Assembly (NCBI GenBank): GCA_034696485.1
Contig: JAQIWT010000415.1
Span: 1 to 20,896 of the forward strand
DNA length: 20,896 bases
Direction: 5' to 3'
DNA from: Isohypsibius dastychi
Lineage: Eukaryota > Tardigrada > Eutardigrada > Parachela > Isohypsibiidae
Shown in pieces: positions 8,848-16,800 of this stretch. The notes under the pieces were generated by a model. The model worked only from the letters and a program-made list of their open reading frames with translations. It was not told where the DNA came from and searched no databases. The stretch's first letter is position 1. Each line of letters opens with the position of its first letter. The translations under genes were made by a program, and so were the position numbers.

Positions 8848-8921
8848 GTTATCAGAAACGAATGGATATAGCAATCAGCATGATTTCCTAAGTTGACGCG
8901 CATGAATTTGTCATCACTAAC
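8848..8921 (-). ncRNA. C/D-box snoRNA with LSU rRNA guide (TGACGCGCATGAAT)
   Basis: In the intron 8953-8785. C box GTGATGA (8917-8911) and D box CTGA (8855-8852), 68 nt before the next exon. The flanks GTTA and TAAC form a terminal stem. The segment after the C box is antisense over 14 nt (8894-8907) to TGACGCGCATGAAT of LSU rRNA, part of the peptidyl-transferase-proximal stretch that snR66 and snR78 modify in yeast. The D' box after this guide is degenerate. A second CTGA (8878-8875) precedes another possible guide with only about 8 nt match. Strong call for class and LSU target; the exact orthologue is uncertain. Confidence 0.8.
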
Positions 8922-9058
8922 CAAAAATGCAGACACTCATCTGAACACCTTACCTCAGAAAATGCTTCTGCGACGTCCGCCTTGAAACTACAAAACAAAA
9001 CACCGGTCAAAACATGGATACTAATGACGAAACTGAAGGACTGCCATCCTCGTTCATG

Positions 9059-9131
9059 AAGTGGTTGGCAGTGCTCAAATACAGTCATCAAACCAGCAAA
9101 GCTGCTATGTCCCAAAAAGGTTAATCATAAA
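9059..9131 (-). ncRNA. Structured snoRNA-like RNA, paralogue A, class unclear
   Basis: Paralogue of 7740-7815, in the intron 9176-8988. Conserved blocks on the minus strand are TTATGATTA, TTGGGACATAGCAG, TTTGATGACTGTATTT and GAGCACTGCCAACCACTT; the connecting segments differ. The small stem CAGC/GCTG and the outer TTGG/CCAA pairing are retained. As in the other copy, the putative degenerate D box is 80 nt from the next exon. The sequence before CTGC (antisense to TGCTCAAATACAGTC) was not matched to rRNA. Confidence 0.5.
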
Positions 9132-9287
9132 TAAAATTCAATAACGGTTAAGCTCGGCATAGATATGCTTCTGTACCTTTTTGGTCAACATGTCTGCGCA
9201 ATCCCATCCAAAAGCATATCGAACAGACTGTAAACAATACTGGTCAGTATTTTACAACAAGTATCTGGGAAAATATTTGAATGAAAT

Positions 9288-9360
9288 CTCGTCAGGGTTA
9301 AAAAGCTCGTTGATGGAATAGCATCACTGCATTCAGCATTGGATCCATGTCATCATACAA
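9288..9360 (-). ncRNA. C/D-box snoRNA, SNORD36/snR47-like (18S Am site)
   Basis: In the intron 9403-9228. C box ATGATGA (9356-9350), D' CTGA (9336-9333), C' GTGATGC, and D box CTGA (9295-9292), 65 nt before the next exon. The D guide is antisense to GGTTAAAAAGCTCGT (9296-9310); GTTAAAAAGCTCGT is a near-invariant segment of eukaryotic 18S rRNA. The fifth base before the D box pairs with the first A after GUU. This is the site I know as yeast Am619 (snR47) and human Am668 (SNORD36). The D' guide contains GGATCCAATG and its target is not certain. Confidence 0.88.
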
Positions 9361-9527
9361 AATTTCTTGGATGCCATAAAAATACTGCGATCAAGCAACT
9401 CACCTTTCAAAGCCAACCTTGACCATGCGATGCTTACAAGTCCGGGAAATGTCAGACAAAGAACGTCCCTGAAAAACAACAACATGAGCTAGCTGTGACG
9501 TGACGAGTAACTGTGGCTGAACAATTT

Positions 9528-9603
9528 GACATCAGAAGAACGAAAGTGTAAAATTCCATTGTAACACGAAGTTTTGTCAACTAACAACAAGCTCATCCCA
9601 AAC
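9528..9603 (-). ncRNA. C/D-box snoRNA, SNORD59/snR54-like (18S Am site)
   Basis: In the intron 9641-9469. C box GGGATGA (9599-9593, one mismatch) and D box CTGA (9535-9532), 64 nt before the next exon. The 12 nt directly before the D box are antisense to AAGAACGAAAGT (9536-9547), a highly conserved 18S segment. The D+5 rule points to an A in GAAC, the site I know as yeast Am974 (snR54) and human Am1031 (SNORD59). A D'-like TTGA is present. Confidence 0.82.
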
Positions 9604-9759
9604 AGCATTTCTGAAATTCAACTCGAAATTTAGCTGCTTACCGGAATCAACTGGAAACAGGAACATGTTCCTTGGATTGCAGAGGTAGTTCGAGCCTTCA
9701 AGCTGTCATCCTGAAAAGGCCAACCATTAAAAAGGTGGGAATAACAATCCACATTCTTT

Positions 9760-9793
9760 CTTTCGCGATCTACAACTCATATAGGAGCGAAAG
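9760..9793 (-). ncRNA. Hairpin in a host-gene intron, possible H/ACA component
   Basis: A perfect 7-bp stem (CTTTCGC/GCGAAAG) with a further CTATA/TGTAG pairing inside, in the intron 9890-9711. On the minus strand AAAGAA (an H-box match, ANANNA) follows the stem, and a second hairpin-like TGTGGATT...TCCCAC follows that. No ACA box was found at the expected end, so this is only a candidate for this intron's snoRNA. No C/D pair is present at the spacing used by its neighbours. Confidence 0.35.
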
Positions 9794-9963
9794 ACTTTTG
9801 CAACATATTAACGTCATTTCGAATCAGCTGAACTATGTAATAATCATCGCAGATGTTTTACGGGGTTGCGAGTGCGCTGATGGAACTCACCAGAAAGAAT
9901 CCCGATACAGAGTCCAACCGAAGAGCTCCGAAACTGGTCTGCAACGAAAACCAACAAATTAAA

Positions 9964-10110
9964 TCTTGTGCTAACCCTCGAGGATGGGACTGAAACAATG
10001 ACAAGGGTCGGATCTCAGCACCGAAGGCATGGATTCGCAGACTTAATATATCTCCAGATTGTGCATTTACAGCTAATTCAAGACAAATTTGCCGTACCAA
10101 GAAAGGAGAA
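9964..10110 (-). ncRNA. Candidate H/ACA snoRNA
   Basis: In the intron 10150-9939. The minus strand has a 3' hairpin closed by GTGCT/AGCAC and ACCCT/AGGGT, immediately followed by ACA plus three bases (AGCACAAGA, ending about 9964). ATATTA upstream could be the H box. The 5' hairpin is not well defined and the left boundary is approximate. No C/D boxes fit this intron, so an H/ACA RNA is the more likely cargo. Confidence 0.35.
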
Positions 10111-10251
10111 AAAATTCGATGAACAATATGAATCGGCATCCCGAGCTCACCTAATCTCAATTTTGGAAGCGTTCTGCGGTTCTCCTGCGACCTGAAAATG
10201 AAATACTTAAGAGGAACCCATGCAGTACACCTGACCAAAACCACAAAAATC

Positions 10252-10330
10252 CAGTTCAGTTGAAAGTTACCATTAGCAAACGATCATCAATACGTTTCAG
10301 TAGAGGTGTCAGTTGCAATTCATCATTAAA
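10252..10330 (-). ncRNA. C/D-box snoRNA with two adjacent LSU rRNA guides
   Basis: In the intron 10379-10192. It has all four boxes: C ATGATGA (10326-10320), D' CTGA (10300-10297), C' TTGATGA (10290-10284) and D CTGA (10259-10256), with D 65 nt before the next exon. The D' guide is antisense to TAGAGGTGTCAG (10301-10312). The D guide is antisense to AAAGTTACCA (10263-10272). In yeast LSU rRNA the conserved stretch reads UAGAGGUGCCAGAAAAGUUACCA, so both guides would pair with neighbouring sites; the first has one mismatch against the yeast sequence. Not assigned to a named snoRNA. Confidence 0.85.
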
Positions 10331-10599
10331 TTGGCCAATATTGAAACAGAAACCCAATGCTGAAAGTTTAATTACATACCTGTGTTGGGGTGTGAAGCAG
10401 GGAGCTGGAGCTCCTCGTCGGCATCATGAAGTTCTCTGGAGGTCCCCAGCTGGTATTGCGACACAGTTTTTCGGCGAACGATTTCAGTCCGGTTGGTTTC
10501 TGCGAGGACTCATCCACAGTTCAGAGTTGTAGCTGAAACGCGCAGAAAGAGAACCACACACACAGTAGCCTCTCGGTTTTCCTGAAAACAAAAATGACT

Positions 10600-10677
10600 C
10601 CATCAGGAATGAAACTTCTTTCATCATCATGGCACAATCAAGAACATGAGCGGAGTGTACTTTACGCAATCACAGGT
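10600..10677 (-). ncRNA. Possible C/D-box snoRNA in the first intron
   Basis: A CTGA D-box candidate (10606-10603) sits 71 nt before the exon starting at 10532, and a strong ATGATGA (10630-10621) lies upstream as C'. The only C-box candidate at the right distance is GTGATTG (10673-10667), which has two mismatches. The guide before D is antisense to GAATGAAACTTC and matches no rRNA segment well. A weak call, mostly from position. Confidence 0.3.
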
Positions 10678-10842
10678 TAGAGAATCAGAAAAAGAACTGC
10701 AACCTCAAAGCAGCAAGAAGTTTCTCGCGAAAACAAAGTGTTCATGATTAATTCTCACCTCCATGAATTCTCATCTTCGGACAGATGTAAGCAAGCGTTC
10801 GAAATCTCTGGAATATCCATCTTGTGAAGAATATTCATTTCA

Positions 10843-11294
10843 CTAGAGAAAAGAGGAACTGAAAGCCAAGAACGAAGGATCAAAACTTTAATCAAAAATC
10901 AGGTCGTTTTCGGCAAGACTGGAAAAAGCACACTGAATTACGAAATTTCAGTTCGGCTTCGAAGACCCAAGCATGCGCGAAAGACGCACGCTAGGGGGCG
11001 TTCCAACGTAGAGGGCTACGTCTGAAAACGAACGTGGCGTACGCATTTCTTACATTCCAGTACTACGTAGCCGCTACCAGGATTCGTTCCAAAATAAATC
11101 TTCCTGTTTTGTTCCGGTATTTACCCCATTGTGTATAGATAAGGGACTTGAAAATTTCGTTCTTTTTTGGAGGAATCCACGAAAAACATTATAACGTTTT
11201 TATACGACCTAGCTGAGGAACTGACTCGCATAAAAATAACCATTTACTACCGGTACTCGAACGTAAAATGCCATAAGCAAAACATGGAATTCGA
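10843..11294 (-). other. Spacer between GDP-mannose dehydratase and the snoRNA host gene
   Basis: Both genes run on the minus strand with about 450 nt between the dehydratase stop codon and the first confident host exon. This stretch must hold the dehydratase 3'UTR and the host promoter and first exon or its start. A more G/C-rich patch at 10,965-11,050 may be the promoter. No TATA box or clear initiator was identified. Confidence 0.4.
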
Positions 11295-13082
11295 CTAAGC
11301 ATTTGGATCTCTCTGCATGAGCTTAATATCAGCTTCAACCATTTCTCGGACCAGCTCATCAAAGGATGTTTGTGGAATCCATTTCAGTTCGTTCTTGGCC
11401 TTGGTGCAGTCTCCTTGAAGATATTCCACTTCCGTCGGACGGTAATATTTCGGGTTGACCTTGATGCGCACAATATCCGTTCCTTCCTCGATACCAACTT
11501 CATTCTCCTCTTTACCTTCCCATCTACAATGCCCGTATGGTCATCACAAACATTCGAACAAAAAACTGACAAAAATTAACAATACCGGATTTTCTTCTCG
11601 ATTCGAGCAAAAGCAGCTTCGACAAACTCGCGAACGGAATGAACCACGCCGGTAGAGATGACAAAGTCATCGGGCTTTTCCTGCTGCAACATCAGCCACA
11701 TCGCCTCCACATAATCTCGAGCATGACCCCAATCACGCTTCGAGTCCAGGTTTCCCAGTTCCACGCACTCCCCCAATCCGAGGTGGATTTTTGCAACAGC
11801 TCGAGTGATTTTTCGAGTCACAAAAGTTTCACCTGCAGACAGAAAAATCAGCCAAATACCAAAAACCGAATCGATTCAACAAAAAATCATGAAGGCAATG
11901 CAGCAAATGGGACCGAAAAATACGTACCTCGACGTGGGCTTTCGTGGTTGAATAAAATTCCATTGCAAGCGTACATGTTGTACGCCTCCCGGAAATTGAT
12001 GACAATCCAAAATGCATACAGTTTCGCCACGCCATACGGTGAACGTGGATAAAACGGTGTAGTTTCTTTCTGCGGAATTTCTTGCACCTTGCCATAGAGT
12101 TCGCTGGTGGAAGCTTGGTAGAATCGGACGGTGTCTCCCAAGCCGCAAGTTCGGATTGCATCCAATAATCGAAGAGTACCAACACCGTCAACATTGGCAG
12201 TATATTCTCCGAGATCGAAAGAGACCTTTTGAAAAACACCGTTTACATACAGTATTTTCTCTCCGAAGAAAATATAATAATATAATCCATACCTTAACGT
12301 GGCTCTGCGCTCCGAGATTGTAAATTTCATCTGGACGCACTTCGTTGATAATTTTCACCAGGCAGGTACTATCAGTTAAATCGCCGTAATGTAGCTTCAT
12401 CGCTGTAAAAAATCCCATATTCAAGCACGTAAATCAAACAAAACATATGAATTCATGTTACTAACATCCTTGGCGATGGGTATGTGGATCTCCGTACAAA
12501 TGAGAAATGCGGCCGGTGTTAAAACTGCTGCTTCTTCTGATGATTCCATGAACAGCGTATCCTTTGGAAATGAGGAGCTCCGCTAGGTAGGATCCGTCCT
12601 GCAAAATGGAAGAAATGACACGTACATCGTACTAATAACCCAACGATTCGGGTTTTTGAAAAAAGTCCAGCTCGCGCCCGTTACATAACCTAATGCGAAG
12701 AAGGATTTCCCGCAAGCATTTATCCCAAATTTATGCGAAAACAGGGGAAATCTACCTTTTGGACATTTATTAATGAAAATAAAAGGAAAAAAAAGATCAA
12801 TAAATAACAACGAAAAGGTCACGGCCATACCAGAAGTAATTTTTCCAGAATTATTAGTTACAGTTACAGGGTATCTGAATCTGCAACATATCAGAAAAAT
12901 CAAAATTTTTAGAATGCGATTAAGACGAAACATCATGGTGAAAGGTGCAGACATGAGGCATAAACACGTTTGAATAATCGTGAGGTATTCCCGCTAATTA
13001 CCTGGCCTGTGATTCCGGTAATCAGAGCGACTTTCCGCTTTGGCTGATCTCCTTGTCCATTTGTGATCCCATTTTGAGCCAT
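11295..13082 (-). CDS. GMD: GDP-mannose 4,6-dehydratase
   Basis: Six coding exons, join(11295..11523, 11586..11832, 11928..12225, 12293..12402, 12466..12598, 13002..13082) on the minus strand; 365 aa. All joins keep frame and all introns are GT-AG. The enzyme converts GDP-D-mannose to GDP-4-keto-6-deoxy-D-mannose in the cytosol, the first step of de novo GDP-L-fucose synthesis. It is a short-chain dehydrogenase (NDP-sugar type). The NADP-binding loop GITGQDG is at 23-29. The catalytic residues fall at T148, E150, Y172 and K176 (STSELYGK and YGVAK). These are the human positions 155/157/179/183 shifted by seven, matching a shorter N-terminus. Other family signatures are [36 protein letters not shown] and YYRPTEV near the C-terminus. 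The gene looks intact and under normal constraint. Confidence 0.96.
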
Positions 13083-13093
13083 TTTTTAAGTGA

Positions 13094-13183
13094 CTAGAAA
13101 TGAACAGAACTGCAATGGAGCGATGACGGCGATGGTACAGAAATAAGATAATGACGATTTGCAGTTTATTTTCTTCTACTCAC
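13094..13183 (-). other. Possible 5'UTR intron of GDP-mannose dehydratase
   Basis: Donor GCCGAG|GTGAGT at 13183 and acceptor TTTCTAG ending at 13094, just upstream of the start codon at 13082. A 90-nt intron here fits the size of others in the window. The 5'UTR exon would then extend from 13184 to roughly 13,300. Confidence 0.45.
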
Positions 13184-13857
13184 CTCGGCAGCAAGTTGCA
13201 AATACTCCGTAAAGAAATTTGAAATATGATGGTGCGATCGATCCGGATTCCGGAGCAGCAGAATTCAATGCTCGGCCAAAGTCCAACTGATTTACGCGAC
13301 GTGGTTTCTCACCGATAGCAATAACGGAGCGTGGCAATCAAAAATGGATGATCCGCAAAATCGAAATCATAACCGGACGAAGAAGAGATGTCCACGTTGA
13401 AGAGTGTCAAGCAGAAAATTCAACAAAACTGAAGACGACACTTGTTTGCGTTTTCGCCAGATCAGCTCCGCGGAACGGAACCCCAACAGTAACCAATCAG
13501 CCGAAATGAACTTGTCGGTTACTATGCATTCAATGGAGGGGGCCACGTGAAGGCTGGCGGCCCCGCGACTTCTGTTGTGCTGCATGGCTGGCCGTTGCTT
13601 TTTGCCCGTTCTGCTCCTCATTTTTCTAGCTTGCAAAAAGGTTTGAACACTCCGTGATCTGGATTCTTTCTTCTCTAAACGTACGTCGCTTTGATTACGC
13701 AACCTATTTACGATCATGTGAGCTGCTGACACCAGTTGCGGGAAACTCTGTGCGTATTGCTGTTGGATTTTCGCAAGGGGGTAACTATCTTCGTTTTTTG
13801 CAACCTAAAAATTTGAAACCATATCTATGTTCCAAGAGGCTCTATTCCAGTGAATAC
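13184..13857. promoter_or_regulatory. Head-to-head promoter region between GDP-mannose dehydratase and BUB1
   Basis: The two start codons are 775 nt apart and diverge. The interval contains the 5'UTRs and promoters of both genes. A plus-strand frame is open from 13654 into BUB1, but it has no ATG before 13858 and no family similarity, so it is treated as 5'UTR. No specific factor sites are claimed. Confidence 0.45.
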
Positions 13858-16800
13858 ATGGGATCGACGGGAATTCTATCGAATGCTTGTGACGCAAAGT
13901 CGATGGAAGCTCATATCAACTTGGAATGCGCAAAATTTGCCTCCAGATTAGCGAATTATAAGGGAGACGATATTTTATCTGAATGGCTGCCTCACATCGC
14001 CTGGTTGGAATCTCTTCCGGAAGGACCATTTGTCGACAAGATACTCCACAAAAATCTCGCCGATTGTTGTAACAGGCTTCGTGTGGCTGGGAAGGATTCG
14101 AAGAAATATTTCAACGATGAGAGATTTATTCAACTGTGGTTCAAGCTTGCAGAATTCCAACCACCTCTACAAATCTACGAATACATGCTTTCTAAAGAGG
14201 TAATACAATATTTCCGAATTTCGACAAATCAAACCAACAGGGCTTTTTTTAGATCGGGTTGCAGTCACCGGAATTTTACATAGAGTGGGCCGAGCAACTG
14301 TTGACTGAAAAGGGCTATCAGGAAGCGGATACAATATTGTGCAAAGGATTGACGGCATGCATGAATTCGGTTATCGGGCAGACGAAATTGCTGGATGCCA
14401 GAAGAAAACTGAAAGACAAGAACGATAATTTCGGCACGGGAACACATAGTCCAGTTGTACCGGAAGTCAGCAACGTCGTTTCTAAGAATGCCCAACCTAA
14501 TTCTCCGGATGTGCCAAGTAATACTTTCTAATTTTCGGCGTGCCTGTATCTATATTGATATTTGTTTTCTAGAACTTGGAAAAGACGATTCAAAATCGAA
14601 ATCCTCCATCGCATCCGTTGAAAATAGTCCAACGACATCGACAGCTGCGGTCGACTCGGCTTCAAAGCTGACAGAGTCTGTAGCTAGCGAGCCATCCTCC
14701 GTGAAGTTGGATACATTTCAGCACAAAAAGAAGCCCAGGGACAGTCTGTTTATGAAGCGATATGATAAACTGCATGTGTTCAAAGAGGAATTCAACGATG
14801 AGCCGAATAATGCGACCACCATTCCACCAGCCCAGACCACGAGTCGACCGTCTGACATAATTGGTGTGACTAGACTGGATGATCCTCAACCAGGAACTTG
14901 CTCTCTTAAACCGGACGGTACGCGGGAATATTTTATATGGGATCCTGAGCGCGTGGGAAATCTCTCGATTGAGGAAGCGCTGGCCGGTCGTCGACGGGCA
15001 CAAAAAGCGAAGACGGAAGTGGACGAAGTTCAGAGTAGGATGAATGCTTTGGACGAACGAGAACAGAAAATCATCGATGCGGAGAATCGACTCAGTCGGA
15101 TGAAATCTCTTCTGGAGGAAAAATCTCGTTCGGTTGATGAACGGGTGACCGTCGCGGAAGAAAAACTGAGGGTCAACGCGTTGAATCTGGCCGATGCCGA
15201 GGATAAGGTTAACGTTGAAATTTCTCTGTGAAAATATTATAAATATCTTTCGTTATTAGAATTTCATTTACATTTAATTTTGTTATCTATTTTATTTTAA
15301 TTCTTTATTATAATTAGTGATCAATTATTGTAATTATAATTATTGATTATTTATTGATTTCGTGGTTTCAGATACGATTTTACGAACAGCAGCGGGAAAG
15401 TCATCGAAGAGATTTTGAGGAGGCCATTGAGACGGCAAGCGCAACCGCCAGAGCGGCTAACAAAGTTCTGCAGGAGTTAGTCGTGTGCTTGGATCGTCTC
15501 ATCAAAGATCTAAACAGCGCTGACAGACAACCAGTTGATGCGATCATCACTTTCAGCCAAAAGCTCCATGACAGAATTCCGCCGTTGGAAAGGTCATTTA
15601 GCGGCACGAATCAGAACGAAATCATGCAGGTTATCGCTTCGAAATGCGAAGAAGTTCTCGAAGCTGCCGACCGGAAGCGATCTCGTCCAGTTCGGCGTTC
15701 AGAAAGCGCGTTTGCGGATGTGAGTGATCTGAACTCCCGAGAAAGCACCAGACGGAGTGATACGAAGTCATCACTTCCGCCATCTGCGGCTAGTTTGAGC
15801 GAACAAAGCAATCCATGTATTAAAGCCATGTGGAATCAGACGTCCATCCATGAAAATTCCAGATTCCGGACGCTCAGTGACGACGGATATATTTCGGAAA
15901 AAAAGTCGCAGCCGGAAGTTGCTGGCGAAACTCCTCCTGTTCGACAGTCTCTGGCTGCGAATAAGGTCCTTCTTCGCACGGAAGCTGCGAGTGATCCGGA
16001 AAACTTCCCACCTCGTCCGCCTGCAAATGACATTGGATTTGAAATCTTTGCTGATGCCACGACGGTTGAACCATATTTGCCGTATGTTGCTCCTAAAGAA
16101 ATTCCAGTTGAAAAGGTGGAAAATGACGATGACAGCGAGAACACTCCGCCTGTTGGCTCTCCACGGGTATTTGACTAAAGATTTATTTTCTGGGCCTCTA
16201 TATGTTTTCTGTTAAGGTTGCGAAGGAAGTGCGCCATGTCAGCGGTGTGCTGAATGAATCTTTGGAACACCCGGGCATTCCTGAAGAAATTCTTGGAAAA
16301 AATGATTTTATCGAGGTTCCGGCGAGTGAAAGTGATACATCGAGTTCAGATTCCGACCCCGAACATCCACCAACCCAACCTCCACCAAGTATTCCCTTGA
16401 AGAAAACATGTCGAAGAAGTATGGCTTTTGCGGATATTGCCGTGGAAGATTTCGAGCCGGAAAGCCGTCGGAAGAGTTTCGGGATATCGGATCAGACACT
16501 TCCGCTGATCACGCAAAGTGAGTTTTATCGCTTCATTGATGCTGCGCAGCATATGACTTCCACGCCGCTCGTCACCACGATGACCGCTGAAACGACTCGT
16601 CGTCAGGAGCGCAAATCGCGTATTTCCTACATCCCACCGAATCTCAGTCCGATTAACGAAGGAAGCCGGGAGAAAAGCAGCAGTAGTAGTAGTGGTGTTT
16701 CTACGTGGATTAAATCAAAGAAAAGCATCGGGATATATAGTCCGGTTAAGGTGATTTCCGCGGAATTCAAGTTCTACAAAAAATAATCATTAAATAATAG

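Larger units (their letters stand above)
7300..10842 (-). ncRNA. Multi-exon, apparently non-coding snoRNA host gene (UHG/GAS5-like)
   Basis: Exons on the minus strand, from 5': 10842-10759 (may extend upstream), 10532-10380, 10191-10151, 9938-9891, 9710-9642, 9468-9404, 9227-9177, 8987-8954, 8784-8718, 8538-8493, 8327-8284, 8124-8071, 7896-7853, 7668-7618, and 7446 to about 7300. Each internal exon is bounded by a pyrimidine-rich AG acceptor and a GTRAG-type donor. Most are only 34-70 nt long and encode no recognisable protein. The best ATG (10838-10836) opens a frame of about 42 codons that stops inside the second exon. Introns are 157-230 nt and almost all contain a C/D, H/ACA-like or other structured RNA. 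In snoRNA host genes the spliced RNA is usually a by-product and the trimmed introns are the product. Transcription probably starts near 10,850-11,050; I could not fix the start. The 10532-10380 exon is unusually long and the first intron is the least certain. Confidence 0.8.

Noticed and set aside
9858-10244. Open minus-strand frame of 128 codons in the snoRNA region
   Set aside because: It runs through an exon, two introns and snoRNA sequence, and shows no family resemblance. The splice sites and snoRNA boxes explain the sequence better.
10666-10696. A 31-nt exon in the first host intron
   Set aside because: It has AG and GT borders, but accepting it would split the only snoRNA-like arrangement in that intron, and the borders are weak.
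13654-13857. N-terminal extension of BUB1
   Set aside because: The frame is open but has no ATG before 13858, and its translation has no KEN box or other checkpoint motif. The TPR region starts soon after ATG 13858.
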